From NCBI GenBank assembly GCA_016193385.1, contig JACPSF010000245.1:1-8162 (forward strand): a stretch of 8,162 bases of DNA, given 5' to 3'. The stretch's first letter is position 1. Each line of letters begins with the position of its first letter. Under the pieces are notes generated by a model. That model ran no database searches and was not told the origin of the DNA. It worked only from the letters and a program-made list of their open reading frames with translations. Both the position numbers and the translations under genes were made by a program. Below, piece by piece: positions 1 to 6,239 of the stretch. This DNA is from Deltaproteobacteria bacterium (GTDB lineage: Bacteria > Desulfobacterota_B > Binatia > UBA9968).

Positions 1-1
1 G

Positions 2-352
2 CAACAGGTGAATCGGCTTGTTCGGCAAGTTATTACCGCCCACCTGATGGCGCTCCATTTGCCTGGTGCCGAGGTGCTTCGCCTGGGACGAGATTTGTCG
101 ATGACATTTCCGCAAGCGCTGGCGCAGATCCGTAATCCAAAACTTAGAGAGATGTTGGCGCAGACCGACGTGACTCCGGACAGCCTGAGCGACAGCGGTG
201 CCGAGGATTGGGCGGACTTCAAAGAGCGTATGCATTTCATCACGGATTTCTTCCGCGCTTACCAAGAGCGGCAAGTTCTGTTTGATGCGCCTTTTACGCC
301 GGAGCAGGTGGCGATATTGAAGTTGGGGAGACAGCCCAGTGGGCGGCTATAG
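2..352 (+). CDS. Unrecognised protein, C-terminal part (5' end outside window)
   Basis: The reading frame is open from the first bases of the window to a TAG at 350-352, so this is most likely the 3' end of a longer gene. A GTG at position 8 is an in-frame start candidate, but no upstream sequence is visible to judge a ribosome binding site. The visible part is about 115 residues, soluble, mostly helical-looking and charged, with no membrane segment. It ends with a Phe/Pro-rich stretch reading DAPFTPEQVAILKLGRQPSG shortly before the stop. I do not recognise the family and assign no function. It is on the same strand as the SBP genes but is separated from the next one by about 350 bases, so it is probably not in an operon with it. 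The coding call rests on frame length and plausible amino-acid composition; the opposite-strand frame at its 3' end looks like a shadow. Confidence 0.6.
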   Translation, partial: QQVNRLVRQVITAHLMALHLPGAEVLRLGRDLSMTFPQALAQIRNPKLREMLAQTDVTPDSLSDSGAEDWADFKERMHFITDFFRAYQERQVLFDAPFTPEQVAILKLGRQPSGRL

Positions 353-388
353 CCGGAGGGCTGGGAAAAGTCACCTTGCGGAGCCCGC

Positions 389-510
389 GCCAGGCTTGAC
401 GAACGGGAAAGCTAGCTGTAACTGCGTCGTCATGCCTCGTCCCCCACGAATCCAAAAGTTTAGCCCTTTTAATTGCCTTCCAAGCATCTTTCCAATCTGT
501 CAAGCCTGGC
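389..510. repeat. Small element bounded by 12-bp perfect inverted repeats
   Basis: GCCAGGCTTGAC at 389-400 is the exact reverse complement of GTCAAGCCTGGC at 499-510, bounding a segment of 122 bases. The right arm is part of a 16-mer that recurs at 7604-7619. The segment contains no recognisable gene, although the - strand is open through it. The arrangement resembles a miniature inverted-repeat or REP-type element, but I could not find convincing target-site duplications on its flanks. It could equally be two oppositely oriented copies of a dispersed repeat. The inverted repeat is seen directly; the mobile-element reading is inference. Confidence 0.4.
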
Positions 511-511
511 A
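496..511 (+). repeat. Dispersed 16-mer TCTGTCAAGCCTGGCA, copy 1
   Basis: This 16-mer is identical to 7604-7619. It matches 5243-5260 apart from a 2-base insertion, and 6370-6385 at 13 of 16 positions. All four copies lie in spacers. Copy 1 and the 6370 copy sit 44 and 31 bases ahead of the two leader modules, so the shared upstream region may extend to them. Function unknown. Confidence 0.55.
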
Positions 512-533
512 CAGAACCCTACATTAGAAATTT

Positions 534-552
534 GTATTACGTCCCCGGAATT
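534..552 (+). repeat. Dispersed 19-mer GTATTAYGTCMCCGGAATT, copy 1
   Basis: This sequence matches 3811-3829 at 17 of 19 positions. Both copies lie in the spacer upstream of an SBP gene. Repeats of this look are often found beside IS200/IS605-like or REP-associated transposase genes in other genomes, but that link is from memory and no transposase is present here. Confidence 0.45.
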
Positions 553-566
553 CCCCCGGTACGCCC

Positions 567-610
567 TTTACCGGCCGGGCAGGCCGTGGTATTAGGCAAC
601 TTGCGTAATA
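567..610 (+). promoter_or_regulatory. Candidate promoter with overlapping palindromic operator (leader A)
   Basis: A -35-like TTTACC (567-572) is followed after 17 bases by a -10-like TATTAG (590-595); each matches 4 of 6 sigma-70 consensus bases. The -10 box is the left end of a 21-base near-perfect palindrome, TATTAGGCAA-C-TTGCGTAATA (590-610, one mismatched pair). The same arrangement and spacing recur at 6428-6485. Conservation of the whole layout before two unrelated SBP genes supports a regulatory role, with a repressor on the palindrome able to block the promoter. The predicted transcript would have a leader of about 100 bases before the SBP start at 709. Confidence 0.45.
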
Positions 611-708
611 TGAAGAACCCAAAGCCTGGAAGGAGCTCAGAAAGAAGTACATGAGAGCTATGGGCCTATAGGCCTTGACCCAATAGTCGTCGGGAGGTGC
701 ACCCTATC

Positions 709-1713
709 GTGACAAAATGCTTTGGCGCTGCTGCAACGGTTTTTTTTCTCCTGTCCATCCCGCCTGCTACGTTGGCTCAAGGAAAGCCCGAGAAAGAGCG
801 GATACGCATCGGCTATTCCTCCAGCACGGTGTCGATGTCGATCCCATTTGCCGCCGTCCAGGCTGGCTTCTTCCGCGAGGAAGGCATCCAGGCTGAGGTT
901 ATCCGAACAGCAGGCTCTATCGCTCCAATGGTCCTCATCGCGAAGGAGACTGAGTTCTCCATCATGTCCGCTTTGTTGCTTATCCCCGCCTCTATCCGTC
1001 ACGGAGATCTGGTCATGCTGGGAGGCTTCTCGCCACGCTTCGCTGGTCAGGTGTTAGTTTCTCGCCCAGAGATCCGAAGGGCCGACGACCTTCGGGGAAA
1101 GATTGTCGGAGTGCAACGCCCCGGCGATGCTTTTGATATCAACACCCGCATTTCCCTACGCCATCTTGGCTTGGATCCCGACAGGGACGTGAAACTTCTT
1201 TACCTTGGCGATAGTCCGCTGCTGTGGCCGGCGTTGGAGACGGGTAAGGTTGCTGCCGCATTGCTCTCGCCGCCTCGGACTGTCTGGGCACGCAAGGCCG
1301 GCATGAACTTCCTCGTAATAACTTCTGATCTCAAGGTAAACTTTCAGGGCGCCTCGATTACGGCCCACCGAACTTTTATAAAAAACCATCCCAATCTAAC
1401 GCACCGTGTGCTTCGGGCGATGGTGCGTGGCGTTCACTTGTTGAGGACCCGGAGGGAAGAGGGCATAAGAATTCTCGGTAAGTTTCTCGGCACCGACGAT
1501 CGGGAGGCTTTGGAAGAAACCTATAACTTCTATGTTCCCGAGCTCCCCGTTAAGCCTTACGTGGTAGAGTCCTCTGTCCAAGCGGTCTTAAATCACTTGG
1601 CAAGAGTAGATCCACGCTATGGGGAGCGCAAGCCGGCCGATTTCATCGATGCAGGCCCGCTCTCGGAAGTCGACCGTAGCGGAGTCATCGAACGCCTTTA
1701 CAGCAATCGTTGA
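709..1713 (+). CDS. ABC transporter substrate-binding protein, NMT1/SsuA/TauA-like
   Basis: This is a periplasmic binding protein of the type that feeds ABC importers for sulfonates, nitrate, taurine or thiamine precursors; the ligand cannot be read from the sequence. I prefer the GTG at 709 over an in-frame GTG at 697. The 697 codon overlaps the GGGAGG ribosome binding site (692-697), whereas 709 lies 11 bases after it and gives a clean Sec signal peptide (MTKCFGAAATVFFLLSIPPA, cleavage near TLA-Q, about residue 23). The product is then 334 residues, normal for the family. After the signal comes the N-terminal strand IRIGYSSS, then the AAVQAGFFREEGI signature (residues 48-60) where this family reads 'A..AGFF...G'. 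Next comes DDLRGKIVGVQRPGD, typical of the hinge region, followed by a helical C-terminal lobe. There is no lipobox. No permease or ATPase is nearby, so the gene appears monocistronic behind leader module A. Family call high, substrate unknown. Confidence 0.88.
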   Translation: MTKCFGAAATVFFLLSIPPATLAQGKPEKERIRIGYSSSTVSMSIPFAAVQAGFFREEGIQAEVIRTAGSIAPMVLIAKETEFSIMSALLLIPASIRHGDLVMLGGFSPRFAGQVLVSRPEIRRADDLRGKIVGVQRPGDAFDINTRISLRHLGLDPDRDVKLLYLGDSPLLWPALETGKVAAALLSPPRTVWARKAGMNFLVITSDLKVNFQGASITAHRTFIKNHPNLTHRVLRAMVRGVHLLRTRREEGIRILGKFLGTDDREALEETYNFYVPELPVKPYVVESSVQAVLNHLARVDPRYGERKPADFIDAGPLSEVDRSGVIERLYSNR

Positions 1714-1764
1714 CTTTCATCACGTTTCTCCGTCAAACGGCGCAGGAGGCGTTAGAGGGGCAGG

Positions 1765-1795
1765 GCTTTAGCTTATAGTTCTGCGCCAGCCAAGG
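1765..1795. repeat. 31-base intergenic repeat, copy 1
   Basis: This sequence, starting GCTTTAGCTTATAG, matches 3666-3696 at 26 of 31 positions. It lies 51 bases after the stop of the NMT1-like SBP; the other copy is 138 bases after the stop of the family 5 SBP. Read on the - strand, both copies show a short open run, the same TAA stop, then Ala-Lys-Ala-Leu, so they may be debris of one coding or repeat sequence. Function unknown. Confidence 0.5.
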
Positions 1796-1889
1796 ATTCG
1801 TAATCCCACCAGTCGCCCGATTTAATCTTCCGGCGTGAGCCTGTGGCCCCGTCGACCATCGTGGTCATTGTGCTAAAACCTAGGTTCCC

Positions 1890-1918
1890 TTGACAGGGGA
1901 TACGGGTGGGCATAGATG
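1890..1918 (+). promoter_or_regulatory. Weak candidate sigma-70 promoter upstream of the family 5 SBP
   Basis: A perfect -35 TTGACA (1890-1895) is followed after 17 bases by TAGATG (1913-1918), which matches only 3 of 6 consensus -10 bases. It would give a 5' leader of about 80 bases before the ATG at 2007. The -35 is convincing on its own; the -10 is not. Confidence 0.3.
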
Positions 1919-2006
1919 TATGCCGTCAACAAAAGAGTGCTGAAGTATTGGGCCAATAGTTCTGGAATCTGGGATCTGAAATCCAGATAAAATCAGGAGG
2001 TTCGCC

Positions 2007-3527
2007 ATGAGGGAAATCCACATCGCTTTGATGACCTTTCTGGGTGCGTGGATTGTTGTGGGTGTGCCGCAATCTTCTTTGGCTCAAACGCGTGTCTCGC
2101 TGGGCATTACCGAAACTATCGAAACTCACAATCCGTACGGCGACAGCGTCACGCTGCTCTACGGGATCTGGAGCGAGGTCACGGGGCCCTTCTGCACCTA
2201 TAATTTCCATACGGGTGGGTACGACGGCCGGCTCGCAAAGCGCTGGGAGGCCAAGGGCCCAAATTCGTGGCATTTCTATCTGGACGAGAGGTACCACTTC
2301 AACGACGGCTCGCCAGTCACTGCAGAGGACGTGGTCCACTCCATGAACCGGGTCCTCCGCGACCCGCAGAGCAAACAGAAAGCGTCTGTTGCCGGGCCTA
2401 TCGTCAAAGCCGAGGTGGTGGATAAGCACACGGTGGGCTTTGTCACTGAGACACCGACGGCCATCATAGACGAGTTTGTTTGCGATCGCCTGATCGTCAC
2501 CAGCAAAGCGGCCTACGATAAATATGGGCGCGATGCGGCAGACAGGCAGCACATGATGGGGGGCGGCCCCTACCGGCTCAAAGAGCTTGTCCCCGGACAG
2601 CGCCTGGTCATAGCGAAAAGAGCCGATCATCCCGAGGCCAAGAAGAATCCTCGCGCGCCGGATGAGGTTGTCTTTCGCGTCATGCGCGAGGTAGAGCAGC
2701 GCGTGACGGCGCTCATCAACAATGAAATCCAGATCGCCCAGTTCATCCCTCCGCACCTGCGCCACCGCGTCGAGGCCTCGCCGAACCACAAGATTACAGG
2801 CGTGAACTCGGTCGAGATCATGTTCCTCGCCATGATGCCCAAGCCGCCTTTCGACAAGAAAGAGGTGCGGCAGGCAGTTTGTTATGCCATCGACCGGGAC
2901 AAAATCATCAATACCCTGCTCGAGAGCTTCGGGGCCCGCCTCGACGGGCCGATCGGACCGGGCCAGTACGGCTACGACCCGAACCTCAAGCCGAAGTACG
3001 AGTACAACCCGGAAAGGGCCAAGAAGCTATTGGCTCAGGCCGGATACCCCAATGGAGTGGACGTGGAGCTTCAGACCCCGGTCGGGCGCTACATCCTGGA
3101 CAAGCAGATCACCGAGGCCATGGTTCCGATGCTCAACGCCGTCGGAATTCGCACCAAGCTGCTCACCCCGGACTGGCCCACGCTTTGGGCCAACGTGCAG
3201 AAGGGACGGGTCCCGTTCTATTACATGGGCAGGGGCGCCGTGGTCGACCCGAGCCGCGCCCTGCACCAGTACTTCAGGACCGGCGGCTCGCCGCGGATCG
3301 GTTTGTCGAATCCGAAGATCGACGAGTTCTTGGACAAAGAGCAGCAGGAGTTTGATCCTGAGCGGCGCCGGAAGTACCTGTCGCAGGCTATGAGCGCTAT
3401 CACCGAGGAGGCGCCGGCTTGCTTCATGTGGCGCCACCAAGAGCTTTGGGGCCTGGCAAGAAAGCTCGAACATGAACCGCGACCGGACGGCCGTATTTTT
3501 GGCTTGGATATCCGCCTGCTCCGTTAG
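2007..3527 (+). CDS. ABC transporter substrate-binding protein, family 5 (peptide/nickel type)
   Basis: This 506-residue protein has the size and order of motifs of the SBP_bac_5 family (DppA/OppA/NikA-like), which binds peptides, nickel chelates, opines or sugars in the periplasm for an ABC importer. The ATG at 2007 has a strong AGGAGG (1995-2000) 6 bases upstream. Residues 1-26 form a Sec signal peptide ending SSLA-Q. The mature part has the early [19 protein letters not shown] motif (about residues 98-116), a GGGPYRL segment, and [14 protein letters not shown] (about 287-300), the family's 'R.A..yAIDR..i' signature. These are followed by the usual [16 protein letters not shown] repeat-like element. 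The C-terminus ends LDIRLLR and its TAG overlaps the stop of the opposing EtfA relic. The gene looks intact, and its second half is noticeably G+C-rich compared with the neighbouring TctC gene. No Dpp/Opp permease genes accompany it, and the ligand is undetermined. Confidence 0.92.
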   Translation: MREIHIALMTFLGAWIVVGVPQSSLAQTRVSLGITETIETHNPYGDSVTLLYGIWSEVTGPFCTYNFHTGGYDGRLAKRWEAKGPNSWHFYLDERYHFNDGSPVTAEDVVHSMNRVLRDPQSKQKASVAGPIVKAEVVDKHTVGFVTETPTAIIDEFVCDRLIVTSKAAYDKYGRDAADRQHMMGGGPYRLKELVPGQRLVIAKRADHPEAKKNPRAPDEVVFRVMREVEQRVTALINNEIQIAQFIPPHLRHRVEASPNHKITGVNSVEIMFLAMMPKPPFDKKEVRQAVCYAIDRDKIINTLLESFGARLDGPIGPGQYGYDPNLKPKYEYNPERAKKLLAQAGYPNGVDVELQTPVGRYILDKQITEAMVPMLNAVGIRTKLLTPDWPTLWANVQKGRVPFYYMGRGAVVDPSRALHQYFRTGGSPRIGLSNPKIDEFLDKEQQEFDPERRRKYLSQAMSAITEEAPACFMWRHQELWGLARKLEHEPRPDGRIFGLDIRLLR

Positions 3528-3655
3528 CGGGCTTTTCGCTTCTTGATTTCTTCGATCGGCTGGGGAACGATTTTGAAGACATCGCCGACGACGCCCAGGT
3601 CGGCCAGCAGAAAGATCGGCGGATCGGGATACTAATTGCTGGCGATTAGCGAATG
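3524..3655 (-). pseudogene. etfA: Relic of the EtfA (electron transfer flavoprotein alpha) C-terminus
   Basis: Reading the - strand from 3631 down to the TAA at 3526-3524 gives about 35 residues including [19 protein letters not shown], then [16 protein letters not shown]. This matches the end of EtfA/FixB proteins, where the FAD-domain C-terminus reads like '[26 protein letters not shown]'. Upstream in the same frame the likeness continues through HSLIASN (from 3655), aligned with 'KTIVAIN'. It is interrupted by an in-frame TAG at 3634-3632, exactly where the family usually has Lys (AAG, one base away). Further upstream the frame meets another stop (3676-3674) and no EtfA-like sequence remains, so about nine tenths of a normal gene of roughly 320 residues is missing. 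The TAA shares two bases with the TAG of the convergent family 5 SBP. No etfB is in the window. The match is from knowledge of the family, not a search. Confidence 0.72.
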
Positions 3656-3665
3656 CAGGGTCAGC

Positions 3666-3696
3666 GCTTTAGCTTATGGTTCTGGAGCAGCCGAGG
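3666..3696. repeat. 31-base intergenic repeat, copy 2
   Basis: This copy matches 1765-1795 at 26 of 31 positions and begins where the EtfA-like sequence fades out, so the repeat may mark the recombination point that removed the rest of that gene. The D-arm-like look of GCTTATGGTTCTGGAGC recalls the 5' half of a tRNA, but there is no anticodon arm or T-arm in the right place. Confidence 0.5.
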
Positions 3697-3810
3697 TAAC
3701 GGTCCCCTAACTGGCTCGCGCTGGCATGTCGCCTGGATCTACGAGAATCACGTGGGCGACTCTCTGACATGCTTTGCTGATTCCGTCCACGAAAGATTTG
3801 CTAGAAGTTA

Positions 3811-3829
3811 GTATTATGTCACCGGAATT
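3811..3829 (+). repeat. Dispersed 19-mer GTATTAYGTCMCCGGAATT, copy 2
   Basis: This copy matches 534-552 at 17 of 19 positions and lies 56 bases before the first TctC gene. See copy 1 for the possible link to REP-type elements. Confidence 0.45.
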
Positions 3830-3885
3830 AAGAAATGGGGAATTAGGCCACCGCCTTAACTCAGTGATGTCGAGGGGGGCTCCAA

Positions 3886-4920
3886 ATGCTTAGAAAAATT
3901 TGTCGCTTGGTCGTAGGGATCATCGTGATAGCTGGTGTAAACGGCGGGCTCGCGCACGCGACGACGCACGATTTTTTCAAGGGAAGAACAGTTCGAATTA
4001 TTGTTGGGTTTACCGCAGGAGGCGCTTTCGACGCGTATTCTCGCACCATCGGAAGGCATTTGGGGAAATATCTCCCCGGCGTTTCGACAATCATTGTGGA
4101 GAACATGCCCGGAGCCGGTAGCCTCATCGCTGCGAATCATGTCTATAAGGCAGCTAGACCTGATGGACTTACGATCGGGAACTTTATCGGAGGGATCTTC
4201 GTGGGTCAAATTCTGGGTCGGCCAGGGATTGAGTTCGACGCTCTGAGGTTCGAATACGTCGGCTCTCCCATGAGAGAAAACCCTGTCTGCGTCACGACCA
4301 AGACTAGCGACGTCACGAGTCTTGAAAAGTGGAGAAGGTCCAAGATGGCTGTTAAACTCGGCGCGACCGGTCCGGGCGCTAGTAGTTACGATTTTCCCGC
4401 CGTTTTAAAGGCCGCTCTTGGTCTCCCTATTCAAATCGTGTCGGGTTATAAGGGGGCCCCGGAGATTCGCTTGGCTATGCAGGGTGGTGAGCTTCACGGA
4501 ACCTGCATCGGATGGGAGTCTTTGCGGGTGACATCGCGCAAGGACATTGAATCAGGAGACATGGTGGTTGTGCTACAGATAGTGGCTAGCGCTCACTCCG
4601 AGCTGCCCAATGTTCCCGTAGCGATTAATTTTGCTAATACGGAAGAGGGCCATCAGCTGATCCAGGCGGGGATTCACGATGTGAGCACACTTGTGCGACC
4701 GTACGTGGTGCCGCCGGGGACACCAAAAGAACGGGTGCAATTCCTTCGTACGGCTTTCGCAGCGACCTTAGCGGACCCCGAATTTTTGGCAGAAGCTAAG
4801 AAGTCCAATTTGGATATCGAGCCGGTTACGGGCGAAGATCTGGAAAGAACTGTGGCCAAGCTATTTAAATTAACACCCTCTGTACTGGCGGAATTAAAGA
4901 AGGCTTTGTCGGTGAAGTAA
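3886..4920 (+). CDS. Tripartite tricarboxylate transporter substrate-binding protein (TctC/Bug family), copy 1
   Basis: This 344-residue periplasmic SBP belongs to the Bug/TctC family, whose members usually bind carboxylates such as citrate, glutamate, nicotinate or terephthalate between two lobes for a TctAB symporter. The ATG at 3886 follows a purine-rich GAGGGGGG (3872-3879) at good spacing. Residues 1-26 form a signal peptide ending AHA-T. The mature N-terminus has KGRTVRIIVGFTAGGAFDAY (about residues 34-53), the family's first ligand loop, where ordinary Bugs read 'PFPAGGPTDV'. Next come VENMPGAGS (71-79) and ARPDGLTIG, equivalent to the usual 'VEN.PGAGG' and 'A.PDGYTL'. YVVPPGTPKERV and DPEFLAEAKKSNLDIEPVTG are the standard C-terminal motifs. 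Gly-Ala-Phe-Asp in the first loop and Leu instead of Tyr after PDG mark a divergent subfamily. No tctA or tctB is adjacent. It is a close paralogue of the gene at 6547. Confidence 0.93.
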   Translation: MLRKICRLVVGIIVIAGVNGGLAHATTHDFFKGRTVRIIVGFTAGGAFDAYSRTIGRHLGKYLPGVSTIIVENMPGAGSLIAANHVYKAARPDGLTIGNFIGGIFVGQILGRPGIEFDALRFEYVGSPMRENPVCVTTKTSDVTSLEKWRRSKMAVKLGATGPGASSYDFPAVLKAALGLPIQIVSGYKGAPEIRLAMQGGELHGTCIGWESLRVTSRKDIESGDMVVVLQIVASAHSELPNVPVAINFANTEEGHQLIQAGIHDVSTLVRPYVVPPGTPKERVQFLRTAFAATLADPEFLAEAKKSNLDIEPVTGEDLERTVAKLFKLTPSVLAELKKALSVK

Positions 4921-5242
4921 CCGGGCCATCGACGTCAAAGGATTCTAGACCAAGGTATCAGAATCTTCGATGTAAAGACGTTCAGTCCTTCTACCTGATG
5001 GCGGAATCTATTAGCGGGTCGAGGGTTCACGATGGTCCCCGCCTAGTAATCCGATCCGCCGCTTCATAGCCGCGGGTGCCGAAACCTGCCCAGCTTGAAG
5101 TTGCCACGTGCCGAAGAGCATGGATGGGTGACTGGCTGATAATCCACTGAGATCCACAAACAGACGCGACGCCGCAGAAGGAGACCCTTTCCTTATATCC
5201 AAGCTCCGTTCATAACTCTACACGCCTATTCCGTCTTTCCCG

Positions 5243-5260
5243 TCTGTCAAGCATCTGGCA
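5243..5260 (+). repeat. Variant copy of the 16-mer (TCTGTCAAGCATCTGGCA)
   Basis: The sequence equals TCTGTCAAGCCTGGCA with two bases (AT) inserted in the middle. It lies in the spacer upstream of the broken family 1 SBP. Confidence 0.4.
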
Positions 5261-5325
5261 CGGTCTCAACGGTCCCTACCATCTCGGTGCCCATCAAGGG
5301 GAAAATTTGGCCTGTGGAAGAACTC

Positions 5326-5353
5326 TTGACAGCATGGGGAGGCGGAGTAAACT
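5326..5353 (+). promoter_or_regulatory. Candidate sigma-70 promoter for the broken family 1 SBP
   Basis: A consensus TTGACA (5326-5331) is followed after 16 bases by TAAACT (5348-5353), which matches 4 of 6 -10 bases. Transcription would start near 5360, giving a leader of about 110 bases with a possible hairpin (5356-5386). This is the best promoter in the window by eye, so the broken gene may still be transcribed. Confidence 0.5.
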
Positions 5354-5472
5354 GCGGCCACCTCGCCAACCACTGAGGGGTGGTCCACGGCTGTAGGGGA
5401 CATCACAGCTAAGGGCGTAGAACCAAAAGTTCATGACTCAAAGCCGTTCAGTATTCCTATAGGAGAGCGGAA

Positions 5473-6239
5473 ATGAAGATTGCGCTTTCAAGCTTGAGCC
5501 TTGTCAGAGGTTTTTGGCGCCTGTTTGCGCTAACCTTTTTCGCCCATCTTGTCCTGCTTACCCCCGCCTCCGGCAGGGCCCAGGGCGCGAGCGACGCCGA
5601 TCTGGAAAGAGCGGCGATGCGCGAGGGTCGGCTCCGGATCGTTGTCTTTCCGGCCTTCACGCGATTGGCCGAGGCCTTCGAGAAAAAGTACGGGATAAAG
5701 ATAGAAGGGTCCTACGTGGGCGAGCCGGACATCGTGACATCCTGTCCTACTTTACCTGGTTCAACCGTGACATGGCTAACTGGCGCGATTACTGGACGCG
5801 GTTTCGCGGGAACGTAGGGAGGTACGAAGCCGGCTGGCCCACGCTCCACTTCGCCGTCGGGCTTAAAGAGTACGCCGTCGGTGTTTTTACGGTGAACTAT
5901 ATGGCTACGCAGTTTGGCGGGACCTATCCCGGGCTTGCCTACTCCACCTTCAAGGAAGGAGGAATCTGGTGGCCCACCACGACGGCCATCCACAAAAATG
6001 CCCCTCACCCCAATGCAGCCAAGCTCTTTGTCAACTTCCTGGTGAGCGATGAGGGGCAACGGCTTTTCGCCGACGGAGGTAACCTTCCAGCGAACAAGGA
6101 TGTGCCGGCCAAACCCGAGATCAATAAGGCGCTCGAAGGCGTGAAGCTCTTAAACGGAGACCTGCAGACCATCCTGGTCCGGGAGACGACCGAGAAAGAC
6201 GCCGAGTGGAAAGCGAGGATCCAGAAGATCTACCAATAG
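5473..6239 (+). pseudogene. ABC transporter substrate-binding protein (family 1, iron/thiamine-type), broken by internal deletion and frameshift
   Basis: The ATG at 5473 follows AGGAGA (5461-5466). It opens a frame with a signal peptide (cleavage near SGRAQ-G, about residue 37) and a typical start of an iron(III)- or thiamine-type SBP: AAMREGRLRIVVFPAF, then FEKKYGIKIEGSYVGEPDI. About residue 87 the frame goes astray and stops at 5817. The rest of the protein continues in another frame from about 5736 to the TAG at 6237-6239: DILSYFTWF, the helix-rich C-terminal lobe with LKEYAVGVFTVNYM, then HPNAAKLFVNFLVSDEGQRL, the family's well-known C-terminal motif. The two parts total about 254 residues, whereas relatives are usually about 330-350, and the lost part is the middle of the N-lobe and the hinge. 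So this is a deletion of roughly 250-300 bases, not a simple frameshift. A 6-base direct repeat GACATC lies on both sides of the join (5728-5733 and 5736-5741). A mis-assembly could look the same. Confidence 0.85.

Larger units (their letters stand above)
353..708. other. Spacer with inverted repeat, dispersed repeats and leader module A
   Basis: This gene-free stretch of about 355 bases holds several structured elements. An inverted-repeat-bounded segment lies at 389-510. A copy of the dispersed 16-mer TCTGTCAAGCCTGGCA is at 496-511. A copy of the 19-mer GTATTACGTCCCCGGAATT is at 534-552. Leader module A (556-620) carries a promoter-like pair and a palindrome. A perfect 12-bp palindrome, GGCCTATAGGCC, is at 663-674. 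After the palindrome a 14-codon ATG frame (610-654) begins MKNP, as does the one in leader B, but the two then diverge, so I do not call it a gene. Confidence 0.6.
3656..3885. other. Spacer with 31-mer and 19-mer repeats, no supported gene
   Basis: Together with the EtfA relic this fills the 358 bases between the family 5 SBP and the first TctC gene. It carries the second copies of the 31-base repeat (3666-3696) and of the 19-mer (3811-3829). An ATG frame of 52 codons (3653-3811, +) reads through it, but it starts inside the antisense of the EtfA relic, has no ribosome binding site and matches no family I know. I do not see a convincing sigma-70 promoter for the gene at 3886. Confidence 0.5.
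4921..5472. other. 552-base spacer; promoter candidate, one repeat, otherwise no gene
   Basis: Just after the TctC stop there is imperfect dyad symmetry: CATCGA (4927-4932) pairs with TCGATG (4967-4972), and GATTCT (4941-4946) with AGAATC (4960-4965). It has no T-run and is not a clear terminator. A variant of the 16-mer repeat is at 5243-5260, and a good sigma-70 promoter is at 5326-5353. In the transcribed leader GGCCACC (5356-5362) can pair with GGTGGTCC (5379-5386, one bulged base), a moderately stable 5' UTR hairpin. A 63-codon - strand frame at 5011-5202 has no ribosome binding site or family resemblance and is left out. Confidence 0.5.

Noticed and set aside
294..512. 72-codon - strand ORF across the end of the first gene and the inverted-repeat element
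   Set aside because: It overlaps the 3' end of the better-supported + strand gene, its start lies within a dispersed repeat, and I recognise no family.
663..674. Perfect 12-bp palindrome GGCCTATAGGCC before the NMT1-like SBP
   Set aside because: It is short, without a second copy in the window and without a link to a known regulator, so I do not call it an operator.
697..708. GTG at 697 as the start of the NMT1-like SBP
   Set aside because: It overlaps the only ribosome binding site (GGGAGG, 692-697). The GTG at 709 is correctly placed and gives a cleaner signal peptide.
1762..1820. tRNA-like look of the 31-base repeats (TTAGCTTATAGTTCT resembles a D-arm; GGATTCGTAATCC downstream resembles a T-arm)
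   Set aside because: There is no room for an anticodon arm between the parts, the acceptor pairing is poor, and copy 2 lacks the T-arm-like part. At most it is decayed debris.
2884..3473. Long alternative frames on both strands inside the family 5 SBP gene
   Set aside because: They are shadows of a G+C-rich coding region; the family 5 SBP explains the stretch fully.
3653..3811. 52-codon + strand ORF starting MQGQRF in the spacer before the first TctC gene
   Set aside because: It has no ribosome binding site, begins within the antisense of the EtfA relic, crosses a dispersed repeat and resembles no known family.
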